Shown: positions 1-11,800, numbered from the stretch's first letter. The stretch: 64,000 nt of DNA from Massilia terrae (GCF_024753145.1 NZ_JANUGU010000003.1:124001-188000); one strand, 5' to 3'. Program-made: numbers and translations. The notes: generated from the sequence alone by a model not told the origin.

Positions 1-4
1 TGCA

Positions 5-619
5 TCAAACGCGCGCGGCCTGCACTTTTGAACGATTCAGGAACACGCGGATCAGCAGCAGGCCCGCGACGATGAAGGCGAACAGCATCGGCGTGCCGGT
101 GTTGTGCTTGCCCGCCTTCATCCACCAGTAGTGCAGCACCGCGAGCGGCGCGATCAGGTAGATCATGCGGTGCAGCCCCTGCCAGCGCTTGCCGCCGAGC
201 CGGCGCACCATCGCGTTGCTGCTGGTGGCGGCCAGCGGCACCAGCAGCAGGAAGGCGGCGAAGCCGACCGTGATGAAGGGCCGCTTGAGCACGTCCTTCC
301 AGATCTCGTGCAGGTCGAAGAAATGGTCGAACCAGATGAAGCAGGTGAAGTGCAGGAAGGCGTAGAAGAAGGTGAACAGGCCCAGCATGCGGCGCAGCCT
401 GACCAGCCAGTTCAGCCCGGTCAGCTTGCGCAGCGGGGTCACCGCCAGCGTGGTGCAGAGCAGGTACAGCGCCCAGTCGCCGGTGCCGTGGGTCAGGAAT
501 TCAAGCGGATTGGTCTGCTCGCCCGTTGCCAGCGCGATGCGTGTGATGGGCAGCAGCGCCAGCAGGAAAACGACAACTTTGACGATCGTGAGCTGTTTGG
601 GCGTCGGATTGAATGCCAT
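5..619 (-). CDS. msrQ: MsrQ, haem-binding membrane subunit of the MsrPQ methionine sulfoxide reductase
   Basis: A 204-residue inner-membrane protein of the YedZ/MsrQ ferric-reductase-like family. It passes quinone-pool electrons to periplasmic MsrP for repair of oxidised methionines. The sequence shows about six hydrophobic segments, starting at residues 12-30 (VVVFLLALLPITRIALA), with conserved histidines in helices (FLHFTCFIWFDHF, RMIYLIAPLAVLHYWW) expected to bind haem. The ATG at 619 is chosen because the reading frame upstream of it lies inside msrP; the start is 2 nt beyond the msrP stop, so the two are translationally linked. The length matches the family. Function is inferred from family and the msrP neighbour. 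Confidence 0.93.
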   Translation of the reverse strand: MAFNPTPKQLTIVKVVVFLLALLPITRIALATGEQTNPLEFLTHGTGDWALYLLCTTLAVTPLRKLTGLNWLVRLRRMLGLFTFFYAFLHFTCFIWFDHFFDLHEIWKDVLKRPFITVGFAAFLLLVPLAATSSNAMVRRLGGKRWQGLHRMIYLIAPLAVLHYWWMKAGKHNTGTPMLFAFIVAGLLLIRVFLNRSKVQAARV

Positions 620-621
620 CG

Positions 622-1596
622 TCAGAAATATTTTTTCAGGTCCATGCCCGCGTACAGGGGCGCGACCTCGTTGTAGCCGTTGAACATCAGCGTCTTGCGC
701 TTGGGCTTGAAGAAGCCGTCCTCGCCGATGCGGCGCTCGCTGGCCTGCGACCAGCGCGGGTGGTCCACGTTCGGGTTCACGTTCGAGTAAAAGCCATACT
801 CGTCCGGGCCGGCCGCCATCCACGAGGTGACTGGCTGGTCCTTGACGAAGCGGATCTTGACGATCGACTTGGCCGACTTGAAGCCGTACTTCCACGGCGC
901 CACCACCCGCACCGGGGCGCCGTTCTGGTTGGGCAGCACCTGGCCGTACATGCCGAAGGTCAGCAAGGCCAGCGGCTGCATCGCCTCGTCCATGCGCAAG
1001 CCTTCGCGGTAGGGCCAGTCGAGCACGCCGCTGCGCACGCCCGGCATCTGGCGCGGATCGGCCAAGGTCACGAATTCGACGTACTTGGCGCTGCTCAGCG
1101 GCTCGGCCTTCTTGATCAGGTTCGACAGCGGATAGCCGATCCACGGGATCACCATCGACCAGCCTTCGACGCAGCGCAGCCGGTAGATGCGCTCCTCCAG
1201 CGGTGCGAGCTTGAGCAGGCTGTCGAGATCGAGCGTGAACGGTTTCTTGACCTCGCCTTCGATCGACACCGTCCACGGCCGCGGGCGCAGCGTGCCTGCG
1301 TTGCGGCCGGGGTCGGACTTGTCGGTGCCGAATTCGTAGAAGTTGTTGTACTCGGTCGCGTCCTTGAACGCGGTCTGCTTCTCGTTGGTCGCGTAGGCCG
1401 GATTCGGCTTGGCCGCCAGGCGCGCGCCCGTGCCCTGGGCGAAGGCTTCGCGGTTGGCCATTTCCCACAGCGCGCTGCCGGCCACGGCGCCGGCGGCGAT
1501 GCGGGCGATGAACTGGCGCCGCTGCTCGTACACTTCGCGCGGCGTGATTTCGGAAGGCAGCGGCGCGCTGCCGCTGTGACTACGTTTGATCAGCAT
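622..1596 (-). CDS. msrP: MsrP, molybdopterin catalytic subunit of periplasmic methionine sulfoxide reductase
   Basis: A 324-residue protein of the YedY/MsrP oxidoreductase family that reduces methionine sulfoxide in periplasmic proteins. The N-terminus carries a twin-arginine signal (RRQFIA at 26-31, then a hydrophobic run [12 protein letters not shown]), consistent with export of a folded molybdoenzyme. The molybdenum-ligating cysteine is expected at C142 in [11 protein letters not shown]; family motifs such as [17 protein letters not shown] follow. It is the first gene of the msrP-msrQ pair, with msrQ starting 2 nt downstream. The length is as usual for MsrP. Confidence 0.95.
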   Translation of the reverse strand: MLIKRSHSGSAPLPSEITPREVYEQRRQFIARIAAGAVAGSALWEMANREAFAQGTGARLAAKPNPAYATNEKQTAFKDATEYNNFYEFGTDKSDPGRNAGTLRPRPWTVSIEGEVKKPFTLDLDSLLKLAPLEERIYRLRCVEGWSMVIPWIGYPLSNLIKKAEPLSSAKYVEFVTLADPRQMPGVRSGVLDWPYREGLRMDEAMQPLALLTFGMYGQVLPNQNGAPVRVVAPWKYGFKSAKSIVKIRFVKDQPVTSWMAAGPDEYGFYSNVNPNVDHPRWSQASERRIGEDGFFKPKRKTLMFNGYNEVAPLYAGMDLKKYF

Positions 1597-1660
1597 GGCT
1601 GGCTCCGGCAGAGATGATCAGGGGAACAATGTCCACTTTACACCACTACGCCGGCGCCGG

Positions 1661-2818
1661 TCAGAGTTTGCCGTAGGAATGCAGGCCCGACAGGAACATG
1701 TTCACGCCGAGGAAGGCGAAGGTGGTGACCACCAGGCCGACCAGCGCCCACCACGCCGCCGCGCGGCCGCGCAGGCCCGACATCAGGCGCATGTGCAGCC
1801 AGGCCGCGTAGTTGAGCCAGACGATCAGCGCCCAGGTCTCCTTCGGGTCCCACGACCAGTAGCCGCCCCAGGCTTCGGCGGCCCACAGCGCGCCGAGGAT
1901 GGTGGCCACGGTGAAGAAGGCGAAACCGACCGAGATCGCCTTGTACATCACGTCGTCCAGCACTTCCAGCGAAGGCAGGCGGTCGGCCAGGATCCCGTGC
2001 GACTTCAGCAGGTAGGCTGCGCCGACCATCGCGGCCAGCGCGAAGGTGCCGTAGCCGATGAAGTTGGCCGGCACGTGGATCTTCATCCACCAGCTTTGCA
2101 GGGCCGGCACCAGCGGCTGGATGTCGGCGGCGTCGCGCGACACCGTGTACCACAGCAGGAAGCCGACCGCGGCCGAGATCACCAGCAGCACGAAGGGGCC
2201 CAGCTGGCGGGTGGCGTAGCGCTGTTCGTAGTACAGGTAGAACATGGCCGTGATCATCGAGAACAGGATGAACACTTCGTACAGGTTCGACACCGGGATG
2301 TGGCCGACGTCGGCGCCGATCAGGTAGGACTCGTACCAGCGCACCATCATGCCGGTGAAGCCGATCACCACCGCGGCCCAGCACAGCTTGGAGCCGACCG
2401 AGAAGCCGAACGGCGAGCGGGTGGCCAGGCCGAGCCAATAGAAGCCGGTCGAGAACACGAAGAAGGCGCTCATCCACAGGATCGCGGACTGGCTCGACAG
2501 CATGTATTTGAGGAGGAATTTTTGATTGGCCGCATCGAGCGTGCCGCCGTACTGGCCGATCGCGGCCAGCGCCAGCAGCGCCACCAGCGGGATCAGCCAG
2601 CGCACCGGCTTGAAGTGCCAGCCCAGCGCGGCGAAGGTCGGCGCGGCGGCCAGCAGGATGCCTTGCTCGTACACGTCCATATAGGCGCCGAAACGGTTCA
2701 GCGCGAACAGCGCCGCCGCCAGCAGCCCGATGCCGTACAGCCAGTCGATCGCCGTCAGGCGCTTGAAATAGCCCGGCTCTTCGATATAAGTTCCTGCTTG
2801 GGATTGCGAAATTTCCAT
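1661..2818 (-). CDS. ccsB: CcsB/CcsA-type cytochrome c biogenesis protein (system II haem export and ligation)
   Basis: A 385-residue polytopic inner-membrane protein. With ResB it forms the system II cytochrome c synthetase that exports haem and attaches it to CxxCH motifs. The diagnostic WWD signature is present near the C-terminus (WGGYWSWDPKETWAL), flanked by hydrophobic helices and conserved histidines. The start follows an AGGAGG-like ribosome-binding site (rc of tttcctcctcgg at 2820-2831). It lies 29 nt downstream of resB in the same direction and close to cytochrome c4, a likely substrate. Confidence 0.93.
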   Translation of the reverse strand: MEISQSQAGTYIEEPGYFKRLTAIDWLYGIGLLAAALFALNRFGAYMDVYEQGILLAAAPTFAALGWHFKPVRWLIPLVALLALAAIGQYGGTLDAANQKFLLKYMLSSQSAILWMSAFFVFSTGFYWLGLATRSPFGFSVGSKLCWAAVVIGFTGMMVRWYESYLIGADVGHIPVSNLYEVFILFSMITAMFYLYYEQRYATRQLGPFVLLVISAAVGFLLWYTVSRDAADIQPLVPALQSWWMKIHVPANFIGYGTFALAAMVGAAYLLKSHGILADRLPSLEVLDDVMYKAISVGFAFFTVATILGALWAAEAWGGYWSWDPKETWALIVWLNYAAWLHMRLMSGLRGRAAAWWALVGLVVTTFAFLGVNMFLSGLHSYGKL

Positions 2819-2847
2819 CGTTTCCTCCTCGGTTCGCGCCTGAGAGC

Positions 2848-4974
2848 TTACGCCGATTGCGGCAGCTTTGTCTTCAGTTCGCTGAACTCGCGTTCAAAAT
2901 CGAGCGTCTTGCGCTGGGTGCTCATCGCCATCATCGCGTGGCTGCCGTCATCCGTGCCGCGCAGCCAGATCCACAGGCGCCGTTCGCGGATGTAGAACAT
3001 CGAGAACACGCCGGCCACCAGCAGCAGGCAGCCCAGGTAGACGAATTTCTTGCCGGGCGAGCGGGTCAGCTGCAGCACGGACGCCTTCACTTCAAGGAAA
3101 TCATCGAGCTGCAGGTAGACCGGGGCGCCGTAGAAAAAGCTGTCCGACAGCGCATTGGTGGCGACCTGCAGGAAATGGCCGTGCGCCTCGCTGGGCTCGA
3201 CCGGCGCCAGGCCGGCGTGCTGGTGCGCCACTTGCCACAGTTCCCACATGGTTCCGTTGAGCATTTTCATGAAGATGGTGGCGGCCTTTTCCTGCTCGGC
3301 CGGGGGGATCTTTTCGAGGAAGCGCGAGACCGCCACGAAGCCGCCCTGCTTGCCGTCGCCGGCAAAGATGGCGAGCGAGCGCTGGGCCGATTCCTCCAGC
3401 TGTCCCGCCAGCGCCGAGCTGGATTCGCCCTTGGGCATGGCGCGCTGGGCGTAGCGGCGCGCGGCTTCGCTGCTCAGGGCCGGATCGGCCAGCGCGGCGC
3501 GCAGCAGCATCCACTCATGCACCGTGTGCTGGTCATCGGCCGGGATGCGCAGGAAGCTGAAGGCGTCGTCCGGGTTGGCGCGCACGCCGGACAGGAACAC
3601 CTCCGCACCGTCCAGCGTCACCGGCTGCATGTAGTTCATGAATTCGCGCGCCTGGCCGGTGGCGTCGCGCAGCTTGTACTGCACCGACGGACCGACGTTC
3701 TTCAGGTCCTTGTTGTTGGCGTTCTTGGCGGCCGAACCGGAATGCTTGTCGAGGCTGGCCGCCAGCTGCTCTTCCAGCGACTTGCCCTTGGCCACGGCGC
3801 GGGCATCGTTGCTGCCCATGTTCTCGACGTTGAAGGGCCGGAAGCCCGACCATTCGACGGCATAGGCGCGGTCGCCACGCTTGAGCTCGGTCGAGCTGCC
3901 GACTTCGCCATTGATCTGGAAGGGCTTCGCGTCCGGCCCGCTCATCGGGAAGCCGGTCAGCTTGAGCTTGCTGCCGCCATCCTCGAAGCTGGACTGGTAG
4001 ATGGCGATGCCCTTGTAGATCAGGGGCTGGTTGACCTTGATGGTGCCGGGGAAGGTCTTGCCGGTTTCGTTATCGCGGATCACCACTTCACTGGCGAACA
4101 GCTTGGGCATGCCGGTCGAGTAGAAGTCGATGATGAATTTGTTCAGGTGGATGCTGAAGGGCAGGTCCTGGATCAGCACGCCCGATGCCTGCGGCAGGAT
4201 GGCGGTGGCGCTGGTCTGCCCTTCGGCGATCAGGGTATTGCCGCGGAAGGTAGGATTGCCCAGGCCCAGGCGGTGTTTGGCCGGCACATCGGAAATCAGC
4301 ACGCCGCTGCCGCTGAAAGGCGTCTTGCCGAAGAGCCATTCCTGCATGCGGATGGGCAGCTCCGAATCGAGCATGCCGCCCAGCAGGATCACGATGATGG
4401 CGGTGTGCGCGAAGATATAGCCGAACTTGTTGCCGGCGCCCTTCTTGGCGGCCACCAGCAAGCCCTTCTCCTTCTCGACGATCTTGACGCCGTAGCCCGC
4501 ATGCTTGAGCCGCGCCGCCAGCACCGGCGCCAGCGCGGCCGGGGCCTGCGCCGCCACGGTCCACTCGGCCTTGTGGTGGAAATTGCGCAGCGATTCCTCG
4601 CGCACGTGCTCGCGCCAGCTGCGCATATCTTTCAGCATCTTCGGCGTATTGCGGAAGATGCACAGGCTGGTCGAGACGATCAGCACGCTCAGGATCGCGA
4701 GGAACCACCAGGCCGAATACACGGCATACAGGCCGAGCCGGGCGAAGATCTCGTACCAGAAGGGACCGAACTGGTTGATGTAGTTCGGCATCGCCTCGTT
4801 CTGCTTCATGACCGTGCCGATGATCGAGGCGATCGCAATGATCACCAGCAGGCTGATCGCGAAGCGCATCGACGACACCAGCTCGACCGCCTCGGCCAGG
4901 CCGCGGCGGCGCGTCTTGAGTTCGATGCCGGTGGTCGTTGTTTCTGTGGTGATACTGCTTGTGGTGATGCTCAT
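2848..4974 (-). CDS. resB: ResB-like cytochrome c biogenesis protein (system II)
   Basis: A protein of about 708 residues. ResB partners CcsA/CcsB in haem delivery and apocytochrome thiol handling at the periplasmic face. Visible features are an N-terminal pair of membrane helices (FAISLLVIIAIASIIGTVM; AWWFLAILSVLIVSTSLCIF), a third helix near residue 200, a large soluble domain and a final helix (KKFVYLGCLLLVAGVFSMFYI). I chose the ATG at 4974 (MSITTSS), preceded by GGGAAG; an in-frame alternative at 5022 would begin inside the terminator of the upstream cytochrome gene and is unlikely. It forms an operon with ccsB. Confidence 0.9.
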   Translation of the reverse strand: MSITTSSITTETTTTGIELKTRRRGLAEAVELVSSMRFAISLLVIIAIASIIGTVMKQNEAMPNYINQFGPFWYEIFARLGLYAVYSAWWFLAILSVLIVSTSLCIFRNTPKMLKDMRSWREHVREESLRNFHHKAEWTVAAQAPAALAPVLAARLKHAGYGVKIVEKEKGLLVAAKKGAGNKFGYIFAHTAIIVILLGGMLDSELPIRMQEWLFGKTPFSGSGVLISDVPAKHRLGLGNPTFRGNTLIAEGQTSATAILPQASGVLIQDLPFSIHLNKFIIDFYSTGMPKLFASEVVIRDNETGKTFPGTIKVNQPLIYKGIAIYQSSFEDGGSKLKLTGFPMSGPDAKPFQINGEVGSSTELKRGDRAYAVEWSGFRPFNVENMGSNDARAVAKGKSLEEQLAASLDKHSGSAAKNANNKDLKNVGPSVQYKLRDATGQAREFMNYMQPVTLDGAEVFLSGVRANPDDAFSFLRIPADDQHTVHEWMLLRAALADPALSSEAARRYAQRAMPKGESSSALAGQLEESAQRSLAIFAGDGKQGGFVAVSRFLEKIPPAEQEKAATIFMKMLNGTMWELWQVAHQHAGLAPVEPSEAHGHFLQVATNALSDSFFYGAPVYLQLDDFLEVKASVLQLTRSPGKKFVYLGCLLLVAGVFSMFYIRERRLWIWLRGTDDGSHAMMAMSTQRKTLDFEREFSELKTKLPQSA

Positions 4975-5018
4975 GGTCGAAACTTCCCGGGCGCGCGGCC
5001 TGATCAGCCGAGCATACA

Positions 5019-5050
5019 ACAAAAAGGGCAGCCGCTTGCGCCGCTGCCCC
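5019..5050 (-). terminator. Rho-independent terminator after the cytochrome c4 gene
   Basis: On the minus strand GGGCAGC pairs with GCTGCCC (5043-5049 with 5026-5032) around a GC-rich loop and is followed by TTTTTGTTG. It separates the cytochrome gene from resB, so resB-ccsB must start from a promoter in the short gap just downstream or by read-through. Confidence 0.75.
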
Positions 5051-5076
5051 TTGCTTTCTACTGCATGTGCTCCAGC

Positions 5077-5736
5077 TTACTTGAGGCCAGCGACGTAGTC
5101 GGCCACGGCCTTCATCTCGTCGGTGGTGAGGCGCTTGGCCAGCGTGGTCATTTCCACACTGTTGCTGCGCGCGCCGCTCTTGAAGGCTTCGAGCTGGGCC
5201 ACGGCGTAGTCCTGGTGCTGGCCGGCCAGGCGCGGATACTTGGCCGGGATGCCGCCGCCGGTGGCGCCGTGGCAGCTGGCGCAGGCCGCGACGCCCTTCT
5301 CGGCGATGCCGCCGCGATAGATCTTGCGGCCCAGCTCCACGGTGTCCTTGTTGCGCGCGGCACCGGCGCCCGGCTTCTGCGCGGCCAGGTAGGCGGCGAT
5401 GTTCTTCTTGTCGTCGTCCGACAGGGCCTTGGCGTAGGTGGTCATGATCGGCTGGTTACGCTGCGGGGTGGTAAAGTCCACCAGCTGCTTGTGGATGTAG
5501 GCTTCCGCCTGGCCGCCCAGCTTGGGGTTGGTCGCGATGGTCGAGTTGCCCGCCGCGCCGTGGCAGGATGCGCAGGCCGGAACGCCCTTGGCGGCATCGC
5601 CCGCATCGTACAGGGTCGCGCCTTTCGCGGGATCGGCCTTGGCGGCCGGGGCCGGTGCCGCCGCGCTCGCGAGGCCGGACACAGCAAACGATGCAACAAG
5701 CAGGGATTTCAACAACGATAACGACACACGATTCAT
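5077..5736 (-). CDS. Di-haem cytochrome c4
   Basis: A 219-residue exported protein with a Sec signal peptide (residues about 1-27, ending GLASAAA) and two cytochrome c domains. The haem-binding motifs are CASCH at 55-59 and CASCH at 152-156, and each domain ends in a Met-containing segment (PIMTTYAKALSD; VEMTTLAKRLT) that provides the axial ligand. Two tandem class I domains of about 95 residues are typical of cytochrome c4, a periplasmic electron carrier to terminal oxidases. The adjacent resB-ccsB genes encode the machinery that would mature it. It is transcribed divergently from engB. Confidence 0.92.
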   Translation of the reverse strand: MNRVSLSLLKSLLVASFAVSGLASAAAPAPAAKADPAKGATLYDAGDAAKGVPACASCHGAAGNSTIATNPKLGGQAEAYIHKQLVDFTTPQRNQPIMTTYAKALSDDDKKNIAAYLAAQKPGAGAARNKDTVELGRKIYRGGIAEKGVAACASCHGATGGGIPAKYPRLAGQHQDYAVAQLEAFKSGARSNSVEMTTLAKRLTTDEMKAVADYVAGLK

Positions 5737-5880
5737 TCAAGCACCCTTGTAGAGTCAAATAAACAGAAACTGTTCGATGGGCCTTGCTGTGGCGTCCCGC
5801 GGGGGCGTCGCAACAATCGGTAACCCCTTATTGTACAATAGCTTGTTTCCTCATAGCTTCATTTTGTTGCTCCTTCCTCC
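5737..5880. promoter_or_regulatory. Divergent promoter region between cytochrome c4 and engB
   Basis: A 144-nt AT-richer gap between divergent genes. It contains the palindrome ATTGTACAAT at about 5831-5840, which supplies TACAAT -10-like elements on both strands. No clear -35 consensus is visible, so the call rests on position and composition. Confidence 0.35.
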
Positions 5881-7606
<1,726 letters not shown>

Positions 7607-7623
7607 GCCGCTGCTGACGCAAA

Positions 7624-7665
7624 AGAAAAACCGCGCCACGGCGCTGCGCCGAGGCGCGGTTTTTT
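7624..7665 (+). terminator. Rho-independent terminator after hemB
   Basis: A 12-bp stem, AAAAACCGCGCC (7626-7637) with GGCGCGGTTTTT (7653-7664), ends in a T run. The matching A run at the 5' side could make it work in both directions between the convergent genes. Confidence 0.88.
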
Positions 7666-7675
7666 ATAGTTGGCT

Positions 7676-7785
7676 CGTCGTCCCGGCGGAGGCCGGGACC
7701 CATGCTGAGTTTGCTCCGCCTGCGGCGTCGGCGGCTTTTCGATAGCGCTACCGTTCTATGGGTCCCGGCCTGCGCCGGGACGACG
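7676..7785. repeat. REP-like inverted-repeat element between convergent genes
   Basis: The left arm CGTCGTCCCGGCGGAGGCC (from 7676) and the right arm GGCCTGCGCCGGGACGACG (to 7785) are near-perfect complements, extending inward to GGGACCCAT/ATGGGTCCC and separated by about 54 nt. The structure resembles the dispersed intergenic inverted repeats common in proteobacteria. A related but distinct element lies at 45905-45986. Confidence 0.7.
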
Positions 7786-7801
7786 GTCTTGAAGCTGACG
7801 A

Positions 7802-8713
7802 TTACGACCGCGGCGGCGTGTAGTCCTTGAACATTTCCTTGTACAGGAAGTCCATCAACTGCTGCGTATCCTCCGGCCGTGCACTCAGGGTAACCACCTT
7901 GTTCAGCCGGTGCGATTCCCATTCGAAGTCGCCCTTCTTCTCCTTGCGGATCAGCTCGATCATCTTCTTGACGATCGCGGTCTCGATGTCGCGCTCGCCG
8001 CCGAGCTCCACCGTCACCTGGGTCAGCCAGCGGCGCTTGAAGTTCGGGTTCCAGCCGCGGAACTTGACGGTGGCGCTGGAGAAGGTCTTGTCGGTGACCG
8101 AGAACACGCCGCCGGTGTCGTTCTTGTCGTCGTTGGCGCTCTTGTTGACCGAGGCCACGTTGGCCAAGGCCTGGCGGTTGGCGCGCGCTTCCTCGCTCTC
8201 GCCGGTGTTGTCGACCGGGCTGCGGGCGCCGCGCTGCTTGCGGCGCGCCTCGATATAGGCCTGCATGTCGACTTCCTGCGGCTGCTCCTTCTTCGGCTCG
8301 ACCTTGGTGGTCTCGACCGGCTTTTCGTTCGGGATCGTGATGGTGTTGGGCAAGCGCTGGACCTGCACCCGTTCCGGCGCGCTCTTCTTGGGCGTATGCA
8401 CTTTCTTCGGCGCCTGCTCCTGCGGCTTGGGCTTGGCCTTGCCCGGCAGCGGCGCGATATACATGATCTCCGGCTGGCCGCCCCCGGCGACGCGCTTGAG
8501 GAAGGTCTTCGGCTGCAGCAGGTAGATGGCGACCAGCAAAAGGTGCAGCACGATCGTGACGACCAGGCCGGTCCGCTTGGAGCCCTTCCTGTCGTAGTGC
8601 GGCTCGGGCGCGTGCAACGGCTGGCCGCAGAGGGCGCAGAACTCGCTGTTGTCTACCGAGTGGTGGGAGTGATCGCGCAAGATGGTTACAGTCTGTAAAT
8701 GGGCATAAAACAA
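7802..8713 (-). CDS. TonB-like single-span membrane protein with an N-terminal Cys pair, function unknown
   Basis: A 303-residue protein I cannot assign firmly. It begins with a short cytoplasmic segment containing CALC (C26, C29; half of a zinc-ribbon-like knuckle), then one membrane helix at about 48-66 (TGLVVTIVLHLLLVAIYLL). A proline/lysine-rich linker follows (about 80-145: KPKPQEQAPKKVHTPKK). The folded C-terminal domain (about 200-300) may reach across the periplasm. This architecture resembles TonB/TolA-type energy transducers, but no canonical TonB C-terminal motif is seen. An inverted repeat (8734-8752) lies just upstream of the start. Confidence 0.7.
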   Translation of the reverse strand: MFYAHLQTVTILRDHSHHSVDNSEFCALCGQPLHAPEPHYDRKGSKRTGLVVTIVLHLLLVAIYLLQPKTFLKRVAGGGQPEIMYIAPLPGKAKPKPQEQAPKKVHTPKKSAPERVQVQRLPNTITIPNEKPVETTKVEPKKEQPQEVDMQAYIEARRKQRGARSPVDNTGESEEARANRQALANVASVNKSANDDKNDTGGVFSVTDKTFSSATVKFRGWNPNFKRRWLTQVTVELGGERDIETAIVKKMIELIRKEKKGDFEWESHRLNKVVTLSARPEDTQQLMDFLYKEMFKDYTPPRS

Positions 8714-8733
8714 GGTGCCGCAGCCAATGCGGC

Positions 8734-8752
8734 AGTCTATACGCTTTAGACT
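8734..8752. promoter_or_regulatory. Inverted repeat upstream of the TonB-like gene, possible operator
   Basis: AGTCTA-N7-TAGACT lies 21-39 nt upstream of the start at 8713, where a regulator or the core promoter would sit. No protein can be assigned to it. Confidence 0.3.
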
Positions 8753-8839
8753 GAGTGTGCACGGCTGTGTTGCAGCGCACAGCTTACCGTTTGTCGGTCT
8801 TGACGCCTGTTACAGAATGTTTCTCTTCGCTGTTGCTGG

Positions 8840-8867
8840 GCGGTCCCGTCGCGCTTGACGGGACCGC
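8840..8867 (-). terminator. Strong hairpin after the RND efflux gene
   Basis: An 11-bp perfect stem (GCGGTCCCGTC / GACGGGACCGC) with a 6-nt loop lies 12 nt beyond the stop of the efflux gene. There is no T run on the minus strand, so it may protect the 3' end or assist Rho-dependent termination rather than act as an intrinsic terminator. Confidence 0.5.
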
Positions 8868-8878
8868 TGCGTGCCTGC

Positions 8879-11800
8879 TTACACGACGGCGTGCAGCACC
8901 GGACGCGGTTCCGGCTCGCCTTCACGCTCGGCCAGTTGCACATCCGTCATCGGGCCGGTGCCGCTGAATCGGTCGAGCAACAGGTAGATCACCGGCGTGA
9001 TGTACAGCGTGATCACCTGCGAGAAGATCAGTCCGCCGCATACCGCCAGGCCCAGCGGCTGGCGCAGCTCGGCGCCGGCGCCCAGGCCGAGCGCGATCGG
9101 CAGCGCGCCCATCAGCGCGGCCATGGTGGTCATCAGGATCGGGCGGAAGCGCAGGATGCAGGCCTCGCGGATCGCCGCAGCCGGCGTCATGCCGTGCGAG
9201 CGCTGGGCCTCCAGCGCGAAGTCGATCATCATGATCGCGTTCTTCTTCACGATACCGATCAGCATCAGGATGCCGATAATGGCGATCATGGTCAGGTCCA
9301 GCCCGAACAGGCGCAGCGTCAGCAGCGCGCCCACCGCCGCCGACGGCAGGCCGGCGAGGATGGTGATCGGGTGGATGAAACTCTCGTACAGCACGCCCAG
9401 CAGCACGTAGATCACGGCCACCGCGGCGATGATCAGGATCACCTGGCTCGACTGCGAATCCTGGAACACCGCGGCGTCGCCGCCGTACTTGGTGATGATC
9501 GAGGCCGGCAGCTTCATGTCCACGCCCATCTGGTCGATGGCCTTGGTGGCTTCGCCCAGCGGCACGCCCGGCGCCAGGTTGAACGACAGCGTGATCGCCT
9601 GCAGCTGGCCCTGGTGGTTGACCGCCAGCGGCCCGACCGTGCGCTTGATCGACGCGATCGACGACAGCTGCACCAGCTGGCCGTTCTTCGAGCGCACCGA
9701 AATGCGCGCCAGCGCGTCCTCGAACTGGCGGTCGGCGTCGGCCGCTTCCAGGATCACGTAGTAGCTGGCGGCGGTCGAGTAGATAGTCGAGACCTGGCGC
9801 TCGCCGAAGGAGCCGTACAGCGCGGTGCGCACGTCGGCCATCGACACGCCCAGGAGGTTGGCCTTGTCGCGGTCGATGTCGAGGCGCGCCTGCAAGCCCT
9901 TGTCCTGCGAATCGCTGGTGACGTCGCGGAACAGCGGGTTGGCGCGCATGCGCTCCATGAACTGCTTCGACCAGCCGCTGATGTCGCCGCCGGACACGCT
10001 CTGCAGCGTGTACTGGAAGCGGCTCTTGGACTGGCGCCCGCCCAGCTGCAGGTTCTGCACCGGCGACAGGTAGACCGCGATGCCGGGCACCTTGCGCACC
10101 GCCTTGCGCAGGCGGTCCAGCACTTCCGGCATCTTGGGCCGCTGGTCGCGCGGCTTGAGCACCAGGAACATGCGGCCGCCGTTGCCGCCGCCGGAGAACG
10201 AGGTCACGTCCTGCACCGCGGGGTCGGCCTTGATGATGGCCGCCACCTGCTCCTGCAGCTTGACCATGGCGAACGAGGAGATGTCCTCGGAAGCCTCGGT
10301 GGACACGCGGATCTGGCCGATGTCCTCTTCCGGGAAGAAGCCTTTGGGGATGGTGGTGTACAGCACCACGGTGAGCGCGAAGGTGCCCAATGCGATCAGC
10401 AGCACGATGTAGCGGTGCGCGAGCGCGACGTCGAGCGTTTTGGCGTAGCCGTTGCGCAGGCGGTGGAAGCCGGCTTCGAACCAGCGCGCCACCACCGACA
10501 GCTGCGGCTCGTCGTGGCCGCTGTGCTCCGGCAGCAGGCGCGAGGCCAGCATCGGCACCAGGGTCAGCGACACCGCCGCCGACACCAGGATCGACAGGCC
10601 GACGATCACCGCGAATTCGTGGAACAAGAGGCCGATCACGCCCGGCATGAAGAAGATCGGGATGAACACCGCCACCAGCGACACCGAGATCGAGACGATG
10701 GTGAAGCCCATCTCGCGCGCGCCTTCCAGCGCGGCGCGCAGCGGTTTCTTGCCCAGCTCGATGTGGCGCACGATGTTTTCGAGGACCACGATGGCGTCGT
10801 CCACCACCAGGCCGACCGCCAGCGTGATGCCGAGCAGGGAGATGTTGTCCAGGCTGTAGCCGAGCCAGAACAGCAGCGCCAGCGCGCCCAGCAGCGAGAT
10901 CGGCATCGTGATCGCCGGGATGAAGGTGGCCGAGGCGCGGTGCAGGAACAGGAAGATCACCAGCACCACCAGCCCCACGGTCAGCGCCAGCGTGGTGTTG
11001 ACGTCGTGGATCGCCTCGCGGATCGAGACCGAGCGGTCGTTGACCAGGTTGATCTTGATCGAGGCCGGCAGCTGCGACTGGAAGCGCGGCAGCAGTTGGC
11101 GCACTTCGTCGACCACCTGCACCGTGTTGGCGTTCGGCTGGCGCTGCACCAGCAGCACGATCGAGCGCTCGCCGTTGTAGGCGCCGTAGGCCTTGACCGA
11201 CTGGTAGCTGTCCTGCACCTCGGCGACGTCCTTCAGGCGCACCGGCTGGCCGTCGCGGGTGGCGACGATCAGGTCCTGGAAGTCGGCCGCGCGCATCAGC
11301 TGGGCATTGCCCTGGATGGTCAGGCTCTGGTCGGGGCCGTCGAGGATGCCGAGCGGCGTGTTCGAGTTGGCCGAGCGCAGCGCGGTGGCCAGCTCGTCCA
11401 TCGTGATATTGCGCTGGTTCATCAGCTCGATCTTGGCGCGCACCCGCACCGCGAACTTCTTGCCGCCGTTGACCGACACCTGGGCCACGCCAGGCAGGGT
11501 CGACAGCGCCGGCGACACCAGGTTCTCGGCGTAGTCGTCGAGCTCCGACAGGTTCATCGACGGCGAGGTCATGGTCATGAACAGCACCGGCGCGTCGGCC
11601 GGGTTGACCTTGCGGTAGGACGGCAGGTCGGTCATCTCCTGCGGCAGTTGGCGTTGCGCGCCGAGCAGCGCGGCCTGCACGTCCACCGCGGCGGCGTTGA
11701 TGTCGATCGACGGATCGAATTCCAGCGTCAGGCTGGTATTGCCCTGGGTGCTGGTGGAGGTGATCAGGTTGATGCCGGCGATGGTCGAGAACTGCTTCTC

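Noticed and set aside
4975..5022. Longer resB start at 5022
   Set aside because: It would start inside the terminator of the cytochrome c4 gene and adds no conserved residues.
2857..5721. A 954-codon plus-strand open frame opposite resB and cytochrome c4
   Set aside because: It spans two genuine minus-strand genes and their terminator, with no domain signal.
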